Of a DNA stretch of 64,000 nt, positions 51,135 to 61,110 are shown piece after piece. The notes under the pieces were generated by a model that searched no databases, was not told the DNA's origin, and saw only the letters and a program-made list of their open reading frames with translations. The first letter of the stretch is position 1, and every line of letters starts with the position of its first letter. The translations under genes were made by a program, and so were the position numbers. The stretch lies in NCBI RefSeq assembly GCF_000718005.1, contig NZ_JODV01000008.1; one strand, given 5' to 3'. The stretch comes from Actinoalloteichus_B caeruleus. Its GTDB lineage: Bacteria > Actinomycetota > Actinomycetes > Mycobacteriales > Pseudonocardiaceae.

Positions 51135-51947
51135 CTACCGAGCGCTCCCCTCCACCACGTCCCGTGGCACGCCCCGCCGAGTGGGAGGGACCGGCGGCAG
51201 GGCGTCCTCCAGCTGGTCGACGACCTTGCCCACCATCACCCACCCCTCGCCCAGCTCGGCCCGCCCTGGCAGGCTCCCCGACGACAGCGTTTGCCCGCCG
51301 GGGTGGGTCCGTTCACCCAGGCACCCGAGGATGGTGCCCGCGTCCAGGTCCAGCCAGCCCTGGTGCCGGCAGGCCGAGACCAACGTGGTCAGGTCGTGGT
51401 CCCCGACGGGCACGTGCGGTGGTGGGACGCCGAGGTCGGGCAACGCACCCCGGTCGTCCAAAACGATCTGCAACAGCGCGGCCAACAGCCGGCGGAGACC
51501 GACCAGGGCCAGTTCGGTCGCTCCGACGCTCTCGCAGAGCTGGACCTCCCGGAACCGCCGCCGCAGCAGCGCCGAGGCGTCCCGATCACCGGTGAGGCCC
51601 GCCATCCGCTCCCCCAGCGGGTCGGAGAGGGCCTGGAGCACCGAGGGCCCGGGGCACTCGGCCGCCCCCGGCAGCCCCCGCGCCGCCACCGTCGTGGGCG
51701 CCGGCTCCAACACGCGGTCGATCATCGACCGCAGTTCCGCCGCCGCGAGCAGGACGGCCCGTTGCTGACGTGGCGAACACGGGGTGCCGGCCTCGCCGGC
51801 GGTGTTCCACCGCCCCTCGTCCGCCCCGCGCCCCTGCCCCGCGCGATCGATGTCCGACGACCGCGCCTTCTCGACCGGTTCCCGTGCCGTCATCAGCCTC
51901 AGTCCTCCGAGCTCGCGTCCGTCGCGGCGGATCCGATCCTCCGCCAT
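51135..51947 (-). CDS. hypothetical protein
   Basis: 270 aa from the ATG at 51947; the ATG at 51893 is also possible. No family recognised. After a disordered charged head, it is largely helical: SPRQQRAVLLAAAELRSMIDRVLEPA near 65; a leucine-rich region with ELALVGLRRLLAALLQIVLDD near 155; and a C-terminal GWVMVGKVVDQLEDALPPVPP. Three cysteines occur (CETC-like pairing is absent). No signal peptide or clear membrane helix. It lies 109 bp beyond the stop of the MHS transporter gene, same strand, and might share its transcript. Codon use is typical of the window, supporting a real gene. Confidence 0.5.
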   Translation of the reverse strand: MAEDRIRRDGRELGGLRLMTAREPVEKARSSDIDRAGQGRGADEGRWNTAGEAGTPCSPRQQRAVLLAAAELRSMIDRVLEPAPTTVAARGLPGAAECPGPSVLQALSDPLGERMAGLTGDRDASALLRRRFREVQLCESVGATELALVGLRRLLAALLQIVLDDRGALPDLGVPPPHVPVGDHDLTTLVSACRHQGWLDLDAGTILGCLGERTHPGGQTLSSGSLPGRAELGEGWVMVGKVVDQLEDALPPVPPTRRGVPRDVVEGSAR

Positions 51948-52056
51948 TCTCCGACCTTCGCCGCCACGTCGCGTCCGCCGTCCGGGCAGGTCCCCCGGGC
52001 GAACGGGTGGCGGTGGCCCCGCGTCCCGCACCCGGGACGAACGGGTGGGCCCCGCC

Positions 52057-53397
52057 TCACGAGGGGGCGGCAGCGGACATCGGGTCCGCGCCGCCTGACC
52101 GCGAACCGGTGTCGCGCGACGCCAGGGCGCACCCGAGGCTCACGAGCGCGACGCACACCAGGTACGCGCCCACCGCCCCACTCCCGATCGACGCCTGGAG
52201 CCGCACCGCGATCAGCGGGGTGAGAGCACCACCGAGGACGCCACCCAGGCTGTAGGCGAGCGCGGCTCCGGTGTAGCGGTGCGTCGCGTCGAACAGCTCG
52301 GGCAGGTGGGCGCCCATCGGGCCGTACCCCAGTCCCATCGCCAGCAACGCGCCGACCAACGCGAGCGCGACGAGGGTCGGGTCGGCCGTGTCGAAGAGCG
52401 GGAAGAACACCAGGGCCCACCCGGCGCTCACCACGCAGGCGCAGACCAGGACGGGCCTCCGCCCCCAGCGGTCCGACGCCAGGGCGGCGAGGGCCGTCAT
52501 GATCGCCAGACCCGCCACCGCCGCCATCGTCAACGCGAGGAGGAGCCCCCGGTCCATCCCGAGGACCGAGGTCCCGTAGCTGAGGCAGTACGCCGTGGCG
52601 AGGTAGAACAGCGTGTACTGCACCACCATCACCCCCGCCCCCAGCAGGAGCTGGCGCGGTTGCCCCCGCAACAGCGCCCCCAGCGGGGACCTCCGCGCGG
52701 GAACGGCCGCGCGCCGGAACGTCGGCGGCTCGGGGATGCGGAGCCGGACGTACAGTCCGACCAGGACCAGGACCGCGCTGACCAGGAACGGGACCCGCCA
52801 TCCCCACGTCACGAAGGCGGAGGGGGCCAGGACGCCGTCCAGCACGAGGAAGGCGGAGTTGGCGAGGAGGAAACCCGCCGGCGGCCCCAGCTGGGTGAAC
52901 AGGGCGTACCGCCCGCGCCGTCCGGGCGGGGCGTGTTCGGTCGCCAGCAGGGCGGCACCGCCCCACTCGCCGCCCACTCCCAGCCCCTGGACGAAGCGGA
53001 GGAGGACCAGCAGTGCCGGCGCCACCACGCCCAGCTCGGTGTAGCCGGGGAGCAGACCGATGGCCAGCGTCGCTGCTCCCATCACCACCAGCGACGCCAC
53101 GAGGGTGTTCCGGCGCCCAAGCCGGTCCCCGAGGTGTCCGAACAGGACAGCGCCCAGTGGACGGGCGAGGAACGCCACCGCGAAGGTCGAGAAGGACGCC
53201 AACGTGCCGGCGACCGGATCGAGGGCGGGGAAGAACACCTGGTCCAGCACCAGGGCGGCGGCCAGGCCGTACGCGTAGAAGTCGAAGAACTCGAGGGCGG
53301 TGCCCACGAAACTGGCGGCGGCCAGCCTGGCGGCGGGCGGGCGGCCGGCGCCGGGATGAGCGCCCGCGCCCCCGGTGGTGGTCTCCGCGATGTCCAT
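52057..53397 (-). CDS. MFS transporter, metabolite:proton symporter (MHS) type
   Basis: 446 aa with twelve membrane helices. The start region SFVGTALEFFDFYAYGLAAALVL (about 29) is the mark of the MHS/ShiA-ProP subfamily, and the loop 2-3 motif GHLGDRLGRRNTLV (about 87) that of MFS. GEWGGAALLATEHAPPGRRG lies near 142, and the second-half loop SDRWGRRPVLV near 315. Substrates in this subfamily include shikimate, proline/betaine, citrate and alpha-ketoglutarate; none can be chosen here. The C-terminus is short and Ser-rich. No adjacent catabolic genes give a hint. Confidence 0.9.
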   Translation of the reverse strand: MDIAETTTGGAGAHPGAGRPPAARLAAASFVGTALEFFDFYAYGLAAALVLDQVFFPALDPVAGTLASFSTFAVAFLARPLGAVLFGHLGDRLGRRNTLVASLVVMGAATLAIGLLPGYTELGVVAPALLVLLRFVQGLGVGGEWGGAALLATEHAPPGRRGRYALFTQLGPPAGFLLANSAFLVLDGVLAPSAFVTWGWRVPFLVSAVLVLVGLYVRLRIPEPPTFRRAAVPARRSPLGALLRGQPRQLLLGAGVMVVQYTLFYLATAYCLSYGTSVLGMDRGLLLALTMAAVAGLAIMTALAALASDRWGRRPVLVCACVVSAGWALVFFPLFDTADPTLVALALVGALLAMGLGYGPMGAHLPELFDATHRYTGAALAYSLGGVLGGALTPLIAVRLQASIGSGAVGAYLVCVALVSLGCALASRDTGSRSGGADPMSAAAPS

Positions 53398-53659
53398 CTC
53401 GCCACGACGTTATCCAGCGGGGGACCACCGCTTCCATCCGCGAACGGGTCAACCTGCCGCTCGAACGAGCGAAGATGGGCCGGAACGCGCCCCTCGAGGG
53501 GACCGGGGCAGGCCCGACCTGCTCGGCTCGCTGGCGTGGCGCCGCCCGTACGGGCGGACGCGGTCCGGGAGGTGACCCCGCGCGCTCGGTCCGGGCCGGG
53601 TGGGCGGGGTGAGGGCCGCACCGCCCGTCGACGAGGGGCGCGCCCTCGTGCCGCCGGCC

Positions 53660-53917
53660 TTAGCCGGTCTCCCGCCGGGGTTCGTCCAGGAAGGGCCAGG
53701 GGGCGTCCGAGGTCAGCGCGGGCAGGACCTCCTCGGTGGCGTCGGGTCGGCGCAACACGACCTGTCCGCCGTTGACCTGGACGTGATGCATCCGGCTGCC
53801 GTAGGAGACGAGGCGGCGCAAGGCCTCGCTGTAGGTCACCTGCTCTCGCTCGGCGAACCGCACGATGGCGGCCACGGTGGTGGGGTGCATCGTCAGACTG
53901 CTGTGGCTGTCACTCAC
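53660..53917 (-). CDS. small ribbon-helix-helix-like protein
   Basis: 85 aa from a GTG at 53917; the ATG at 53890 is an alternative. The central MHPTTVAAIVRFAEREQVTYSEALRRLVSYG (in outline, about 10-40) resembles an RHH/CopG DNA-binding unit: short strand, helix, turn, helix. It is followed by a beta-rich HHVQVNGGQVVLRRPDATEEVLP. It may be a small regulator or an antitoxin-like protein, but no toxin gene is beside it. Ribosome site is weak. It lies upstream of the MHS gene (262-bp gap), same strand. Confidence 0.5.
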   Translation of the reverse strand: MSDSHSSLTMHPTTVAAIVRFAEREQVTYSEALRRLVSYGSRMHHVQVNGGQVVLRRPDATEEVLPALTSDAPWPFLDEPRRETG

Positions 53918-54187
53918 GTCGGGGTCGCTTTCCGTGCCGGGGATCAGGGGCTGGTGCTGGCCAGAGCTGATCGGTAGCCGACAAGCCCCGATAGTGGTGG
54001 TGGGCGACACACTAGTGGGCAATCGCCCAGGCAGCACCTCGTGACGAACGGGACCTGATCATCGTGCTACCGATGGGGAGGGGACCTTACTCCGTGCCCC
54101 CCGCCCTGCCCGTTCAGGGGAACGGAGGGCCCCGCTGGTGCCCACTCCCCAGCCGGACCGGCGCACCCCGGCGTGCGGCGCCTCGTG

Positions 54188-56086
54188 TCACGCTCCCGGC
54201 AGTTCGAGGAGCGACTGGCCGGTTCCGACCGCGTGCCGCCCGACCCTCCGCAGTCCCGCCCACATCGACACCTGGTTCGCGGTGATCACGGGTTTCCCCA
54301 GCTTCCGCTCCAGGGGAGCGATCAGGTCGTAGGTGCGCACGTTCGTGCAACTGACGAAGACCGCCTCCGCCTTCGCGCCGTCCACGTCGAGGACGGCCCG
54401 CTCCACCTCGGCGTAGGTGAGGTCCCAGATCCGGTGGACCAGGCCCAGGCCCGTGCTGCCGACCACGCTGACGCCGTGCTCGGCGAGGAACCGGTGCAGC
54501 CGCTCGGTCACCTCGTCGATGTAGGGGGTCACGACCGCGACACGTCGCGCGCCCAGCGCGGCCAGCGCCTCGGCGAGGGCTCCCGAGGAGGTGACGGCGC
54601 TGGGAGCACCCGCCTCCCGCATGGTGGCCCGGAGCTCCCGTTCCCCCGCCCTGCCGTTGACGAAGCTCGCCGACGCGCAGGCGTAGACGAGTGCCTCGGG
54701 TTCGGGCACGAGCACGTCCCGCACCGCACCCCGGAGCGGTGACGGCCGGGTGAGCGCGGACGCGAGTTCGTTCGTGACCGGCATCGGCACGTAGGGCAGT
54801 CTCGTGAGGTAGAGGGACACCTCGGGCGGGGCCCAACGCCACAGCTCGCGGTCGAGCGCGAAGTCGAAGGGAGCGATGACCCCGACGCCGGCCGCCGGCG
54901 GCGACGCGGGCGCCGGTGGTGCCCACTCCGGCCAGCGCTCCCCCGCCTCCGCCGGGTGCTCGGGGGCCTCCCGCCGCGCGGCACCGTCTCCGCCGCCCGT
55001 GCTCTCCCCTGGCGCGAGGGCGACCTGGGCGGGAAGGGTCGTCGCTGGCGGTCGCGGCGGTTCCGGCGCGGCGGTCCGGTGGTCGGGGGGCCGTCCCACC
55101 CGCTGCCCTGGCTGTGCGCGCTCCTCGGGAGCCAGGACCTCGGCGGCCTCGGTGGTTCCGGGGGGTGCGGGCAGCGCGGCGGCGAGCCCCACGAGCGCGC
55201 GGCAACGCGCGAACTCCACCGGGGTGAACGCGATCCCGGGGCGGGTCAGGACGAACACTCCCCCGGTGGGCGCCCGGAGGCACATCCGGGTCCCGGAAAC
55301 GGTGTCCGGGGCGCAGCCAGCCGGGGCCGTCGCCGAGTGGTGGGGTTCGCCGGTGGCGGCGAGGCGGGCGAGAGCGGCGGGGAGCGTTCCCCGGTCCGCC
55401 AGCAGACCCGTCGCCACGGTGAGCACCCGGGTGGTGGTGTCCGCGAGGTCGTGGACGTCGGCGACCGCGAGGTGGGTCCCCCCGCCCCCAGCCCGCGTGA
55501 CGGCCTCGGCGAGTTCGGTCTCCGTCACCTGGTCGGGCACGGTCGCCAGGAACTCGTCCACGGCACCTCCGACCTCCGGGTGCACCTGCATCGAACGGAT
55601 GTTCACCCCGAGTTGGGCGAGATGGGCGGTCAGGAGGGCGAGGCCGCCGGGAGCGTCGTCGACGCGGGTCCGGATGCGCCAGAGGCGACCGGCCGGCGCG
55701 AGGGGACCGTCCTCGACCGGGCACGTCCCGCCGGGCACGTCCTCGACCACCGGGTTCGACTCGACGCCGCCGGGCCCGGCGGCGGGGGCACCGGCCGGCG
55801 CGGAACCCGTGACGTCCGCCCTGCGGTGCGTCCACCAGCGGTGGACGAGTGCCGCGACGACGAGGAGAACCCCGAAGGCGACGAGCAGGCCGGCGCCGAA
55901 CTCCAGGTGACCGACTCCGGTGGCCAGCAGGTGGACGGCGCCCGCGGCGAGGAACAGGGCCGCCAGCTCCACCACTTCCGCCACCCAGCCCCGCCAGCTC
56001 CCGGTCGGGCCGTGCGCCCGGTGGCAGGGGCCGGCCACACCGCTCACGCCGTCGCCCGACACCGGACCCGTGGTCGATTCGCTCAT
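54188..56086 (-). CDS. membrane-anchored ACT-domain / Asp-Glu racemase-like fusion protein
   Basis: 632 aa from the ATG at 56086; the much longer open frame is rejected. Order: two membrane helices (about 36-82, VVELAALFLAAGAVHLLATG and GAGLLVAFGVLLVVAALVHRW); an ACT-like ligand-binding domain (about 130-210, LWRIRTRVDDAPGGLALLTAH, GVNIRSMQVHPEVGG); a second region to about 320; a Pro/Ala/Glu-rich linker (about 330-410); and a C-terminal maleate isomerase/arylmalonate decarboxylase/Asp-Glu racemase domain. The catalytic cysteine pair of that family is present: Cys470 (YACASASFVNG) and Cys580 (VSCTNVRTYD). It would catalyse a cis-trans isomerisation, racemisation or similar on a dicarboxylate. 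The domain mix is unusual. Divergent from a PfpI gene. Confidence 0.85.
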   Translation of the reverse strand: MSESTTGPVSGDGVSGVAGPCHRAHGPTGSWRGWVAEVVELAALFLAAGAVHLLATGVGHLEFGAGLLVAFGVLLVVAALVHRWWTHRRADVTGSAPAGAPAAGPGGVESNPVVEDVPGGTCPVEDGPLAPAGRLWRIRTRVDDAPGGLALLTAHLAQLGVNIRSMQVHPEVGGAVDEFLATVPDQVTETELAEAVTRAGGGGTHLAVADVHDLADTTTRVLTVATGLLADRGTLPAALARLAATGEPHHSATAPAGCAPDTVSGTRMCLRAPTGGVFVLTRPGIAFTPVEFARCRALVGLAAALPAPPGTTEAAEVLAPEERAQPGQRVGRPPDHRTAAPEPPRPPATTLPAQVALAPGESTGGGDGAARREAPEHPAEAGERWPEWAPPAPASPPAAGVGVIAPFDFALDRELWRWAPPEVSLYLTRLPYVPMPVTNELASALTRPSPLRGAVRDVLVPEPEALVYACASASFVNGRAGERELRATMREAGAPSAVTSSGALAEALAALGARRVAVVTPYIDEVTERLHRFLAEHGVSVVGSTGLGLVHRIWDLTYAEVERAVLDVDGAKAEAVFVSCTNVRTYDLIAPLERKLGKPVITANQVSMWAGLRRVGRHAVGTGQSLLELPGA

Positions 56087-56275
56087 GGCGCCAGCGTGGG
56101 CGCGGTTTGTTGCGCCACGGGTGTGCCGCCGTGACGCGGCCGTGACGGGCTCTGTCCAACCGGGTGATCCTGGCGCGAGGAGGCACGTTTTGGCACCACG
56201 ACCGCCGGGAAGCCGACAGGCACAGCGGGGGCGGTGGGCACGGCACCGCTCCGCACCGAGATCGGAGGAGGGACA

Positions 56276-56848
56276 GTGGCAGCCGAGTTGACAGGGCAGA
56301 AGATCGCGTTCCTGGTGGCGCCGGAAGGCGTGGAACAGGTGGAACTCACCGAACCGTGGGAGGCCGTGCGGTCGGCTGGGGGTCAGCCCGAACTGGTGTC
56401 GACCCAGCAGGGCACCATCCAGGGCTTCAACCACCTGGACAAGGCGGACACGTTCCCGGTCGACCGGGTGGTCGACGACGTGAGCAGCGCCGACTACGAC
56501 GCCCTGGTCCTGCCCGGCGGGGTCGCCAATCCCGACTTCCTGCGGACCCATGCCGGGGCCGTCGCCTTCACCAGGCAGTTCTTCTCGGAGGGCAAGCCGG
56601 TGGGCGCGATCTGCCACGCACCCTGGACGCTGATCGAGGCCGACGTCGTGCGTGGTCGAACGGTGACGTCCTGGCCGAGCCTCCAGACCGACCTGCGCAA
56701 TGCCGGTGCCACCTGGGTGGACCAGGAGGTGGTCACCGACCAGGGTCTGGTCACCAGCCGGAAGCCCGACGACCTCCCCGCGTTCTCGGCGAAGATCGTG
56801 GAGGAGTTCGCCGAGGGCAGGCACGAGGGTCAGCGACGGAGCGTCTGA
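56276..56848 (+). CDS. DJ-1/PfpI-family protein
   Basis: 190 aa from a GTG at 56276 behind GGAGGAGGGAC. Nucleophile-elbow Cys in GAICHAPWTLIEA (about 117) and the supporting Glu in EGVEQVELTEPWEAV (about 20) are both present, with His following the Cys as in PfpI/YhbO. Family members have been described as intracellular proteases, glyoxalases or deglycases; the exact activity is disputed. TSWPSLQTDLRNAGA near 138 is typical. It heads a plus-strand pair with the PIG-L gene 96 bp on, and is divergent from the ACT-racemase fusion. Confidence 0.93.
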   Translation: MAAELTGQKIAFLVAPEGVEQVELTEPWEAVRSAGGQPELVSTQQGTIQGFNHLDKADTFPVDRVVDDVSSADYDALVLPGGVANPDFLRTHAGAVAFTRQFFSEGKPVGAICHAPWTLIEADVVRGRTVTSWPSLQTDLRNAGATWVDQEVVTDQGLVTSRKPDDLPAFSAKIVEEFAEGRHEGQRRSV

Positions 56849-56944
56849 CCCGAACCGCCGTCGGGACCGGGGGCACGGAGCGCCACGCCCGTCCCGGTTC
56901 CGGCGCTCGGCGCCGCGCGGTGGCGCCGGAAGGAGGCCCGAGCG

Positions 56945-57673
56945 ATGTCGGTGAGCATCTCGGGAGAGGGCACCTCGGAAGACGTGTGGCGCGGGTGGGC
57001 CGCACCACGGGAGTGGCCGGAACTGGACCTCGAGGCGGCGGGCGTCGCGCTCACACCGGTGGTGGTGGCCCCGCACCCCGACGACGAGGTGTTCGGGGTG
57101 GGTGGCGTGATGACGGTGCTGGGCGGTGCGCAGGTCGTGGCCGTCACCGACGGCGACGCGGCACACCCCGGGGCTGGGGCCTACTCCCCGGCGCAACTCG
57201 CGATCATGCGGCGCTTCGAGAGCGCGCAGGCCCTGCGGAGGCTGGGGCTGCGGGACAGCGCGGTGCGCACCCTGGGGCAGCTGGACGGCGCGGTGGACGA
57301 GAAGAGCCTGACCAAGGAACTGGAGGGCCTGCTCCGTCCCGGGCAGTGGTGCTTCGCCACCTGGCGGGGGGATGGTCACCCGGACCACGAGGCCGTCGGC
57401 CGCGCGAGCGCGGAGGCCTGTGAACGCACCGGGGCGCGCCTGTGGGAGTACCCGATCTGGATGTGGCACTGGGCCAGCCCCGACGACCCGCGCGTCCCGT
57501 GGCACCGGGCACGGCGGATCACGCTCCGCACCGGGGTGGTGGAGGCCAAGCGGCACGCGGCCGCCGCCTACGAGAGCCAGCTGAGACCCCTCGATCCGGG
57601 CGCAGCCGCCCCGGCGCTCGCCCCCACGATGGTCGAACGCCTGCTGCGGAACTACGAGGTCGTCTTCGGGTGA
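56945..57673 (+). CDS. PIG-L family deacetylase
   Basis: 242 aa. Zinc motif PHPDDE in VVVAPHPDDEVFGVGG (about 42), the third ligand His in GDGHPDHEAVGRA (about 144). In this family such enzymes remove acetyl groups from N-acetylglucosaminyl lipids or thiols (MshB, Mca and relatives); this copy lacks the strong MshB-specific sequence I would expect and is left unnamed. ATG at 56945 with GGAAGGAGG upstream. No signal peptide. Probably co-transcribed with the PfpI gene. It is the last gene before an 864-bp gap. Confidence 0.88.
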   Translation: MSVSISGEGTSEDVWRGWAAPREWPELDLEAAGVALTPVVVAPHPDDEVFGVGGVMTVLGGAQVVAVTDGDAAHPGAGAYSPAQLAIMRRFESAQALRRLGLRDSAVRTLGQLDGAVDEKSLTKELEGLLRPGQWCFATWRGDGHPDHEAVGRASAEACERTGARLWEYPIWMWHWASPDDPRVPWHRARRITLRTGVVEAKRHAAAAYESQLRPLDPGAAAPALAPTMVERLLRNYEVVFG

Positions 57674-57774
57674 ACGGGCGGGTCGTGCGCCGGAGGAGCC
57701 CGGGTGCTCGACCGTGCGCGCGGAGCCTGACCGTTCGTGTGCCGGAGCGGCGAGCGGGAGGGGTGGGGCCGGGC

Positions 57775-57808
57775 GCTGGTAGCTGGTAGCTGGTAGCTGG
57801 TAGCTGGT
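57775..57808. repeat. 7-bp tandem repeat AGCTGGT
   Basis: Four perfect copies of AGCTGGT preceded by a partial copy (GCTGGT), in a non-coding gap. The copy number could vary between strains. Confidence 0.95.
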
Positions 57809-58406
57809 GGGAGCCTCGGCAGCCGTGAGGAACGGCGCTCACCGTGACGGGACGGAAACGGGCCGCACCCGCCATTCGGCGGCCCATCCCTGCCATTCGG
57901 GGGTTCGCCCGTTTATTCGGTCGCGGTGGACGGATGAAACACGCACGGCGCGTGACTGGATTTCCACCCGCAATTCACACGGGTGGCGGGGTATGCCCCC
58001 GAAAGGGACGGTATATCCGCTCCGGGCACCGGCCGCCGCGCTCCCTGGGCGTTACCAACGCGCCCCGTTCCGCACCCCAGGACGGGAGAGCGGCCCCCGG
58101 GGGCGTGGGGCCCGGACGCGGAGCCGGCGGCGCCCCTCGTCCGGTGGGACGCCGAACGCTCCCCACCGGCCCACCGACGGCAAAACACCTGACGGAGGAC
58201 CGGTTCGGGCCGCGGGGCGCGCCGCCGCGGGTGGAGCGGGCGGCGCACCGGCCGCGGGTCGTCGACGCCCCGCGGCCCGTGACGCACGGCGGCCTCAGAC
58301 GCGGGGAGTCACCCCACGCATGACGTCCCCACCGCGATCCAGGTCGTGCAGGAATCTGACGAACCACCTCTTGAAAGCACGCATCGCCGTCGCACCCCAA
58401 TCCTTG

Positions 58407-58521
58407 TGTAATACCGTAAGTGAGCGGAAAGCCCCGGTGGCTCCCGCAGGACCGGGATGGGTGCCGAACGCATCAACAACCAGCCCACCCGTGGGTCGCC
58501 ACAGACCCCCTCCGTATTACA
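58407..58521. other. possible structured RNA element
   Basis: TGTAATACCG (58407-58416) and CCGTATTACA (58512-58521) can pair with one mismatch and enclose about 95 bases with inner stems, for example CCCGGT/ACCGGG (58433-58438/58451-58456) and ACCC/GGGT (58487-58494). It lies directly after the glycosidase-like stop on the minus strand. Strand and class unknown; I do not recognise a known RNA family. Confidence 0.3.
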
Positions 58522-58537
58522 GGGTTCCGAGAATTTT

Positions 58538-60244
<1,707 letters not shown>

Positions 60245-60685
60245 GACGACCCCGCTGCCGACAGTGACCGGACGAGCCCGAGGCTAGCCGGAGTGCTCGC
60301 AGCGCGCAGCGCGGAGGAGTGGGCTTCTGAACTGCGCTTTCCGCGCGAGTGTCGTGGTTCCGGGCCTCGTCGGTGTGGAGGCGACAGCCCTGCGGCCGGC
60401 AGCCCGGAGCGACAGGGCAGCGTCGACCGAGCGATCACCACTGGTGATCACCACGTGCGTAGTGCACCTGAATGATCAAATGTCAATCACCCGACAGAGA
60501 GCCTCGTTACCTCACTGCCTGGCTTCGTGGCGCCACGCTCCGAACAGGTCTCCTGGTCGTGGTGGTGACGCCGCCCGTGACGACCCGCCCGACGAGCCCC
60601 GCCGCGCGCCCGATCGAACACCCGGACCAGGGGCGAAAGCCGCAGGAGAGTTGCATCCGGCCTGTCGCTGCGGGAGTCTTCGACT
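60245..60685. promoter_or_regulatory. divergent region with nested palindromes
   Basis: 441 bp between the glycosidase-like gene (minus) and a small gene (plus), no ORF of note. GATCACC (60433-60439) and GGTGATC (60443-60449) form a 7+3+7 palindrome that overlaps a second, GGTGATCACC (60443-60452). AT-richer sequence with TGATCA follows to 60500. Likely a regulator-binding and promoter area. Confidence 0.45.
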
Positions 60686-61021
60686 GTGAGTGAGGAAACC
60701 ATCCGACTCGACCTTGACGACGCGGGCGTGGCCACCGGACTTCCGCGTCCGTTTGACACCAGGGACCAGGTTCAGGGAGTTCCCTACCGTCCGGTGCAGT
60801 TCCGCGACGACGATCTGCCCTCGGCACTGGAACGGTCCGCGGCCTGGCTGCGGCAGACCCAGGAGTGGCTGGGCGAACCGGTGGACGTCATCGCCGTCCA
60901 CCTCGACTACGACGACAGCGAGGGCGCGCCCTACTACGACCTCAAGTTGTTGTGCAACGAGGAGGACCTGGCGGGTGCGCCACTGGCCCTCCGGACCAGA
61001 GAACAGCGACCGAGCAACTAG
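60686..61021 (+). CDS. small hypothetical protein, 111 aa
   Basis: No family recognised. GTG at 60686 with GGGAG upstream. The product is acidic and begins SEETIRLDLDDAGV; the middle LPSALERSAAWLRQTQEWLGEPVDVIAVHLDYDD (in outline) looks like a helix followed by a strand, and ends YYDLKLLCNEEDL. One Cys. No signal peptide or membrane segment. The acidic, D/E-rich character and lack of basic patches argue against DNA binding. Followed by a good terminator, so a complete single-gene unit. Confidence 0.65.
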   Translation: MSEETIRLDLDDAGVATGLPRPFDTRDQVQGVPYRPVQFRDDDLPSALERSAAWLRQTQEWLGEPVDVIAVHLDYDDSEGAPYYDLKLLCNEEDLAGAPLALRTREQRPSN

Positions 61022-61038
61022 GCGGCCGGCGGACAGCA

Positions 61039-61069
61039 GGAGCCGGGGCGGATCGACCGCCCCGGCTCC
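61039..61069. terminator. 13-bp stem-loop between convergent genes
   Basis: GGAGCCGGGGCGG pairs exactly with CCGCCCCGGCTCC around ATCGA, between the small gene and guaA. Confidence 0.8.
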
Positions 61070-61110
61070 GTTCGTGTCCGGGCCCGCTCCTCAGGACGCG
61101 GGTGCGGCGC

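Larger units (their letters stand above)
57674..58537. other. 864-bp gap between convergent genes
   Basis: No convincing gene on either strand. It contains the AGCTGGT tandem repeat, two adjacent hairpins at 57964-57999 (CCACCCG/CGGGTGG; GGGG/CCCC), a repeated GCCATTCGG near 57870-57900, and an RNA-like structured stretch at 58407-58521 listed separately. Its end is AT-richer than the average of the window. Confidence 0.5.

Noticed and set aside
58407..58521. ydaO (c-di-AMP) riboswitch
   Set aside because: I could not find the conserved internal motifs, and no gene starts downstream on the plus strand.
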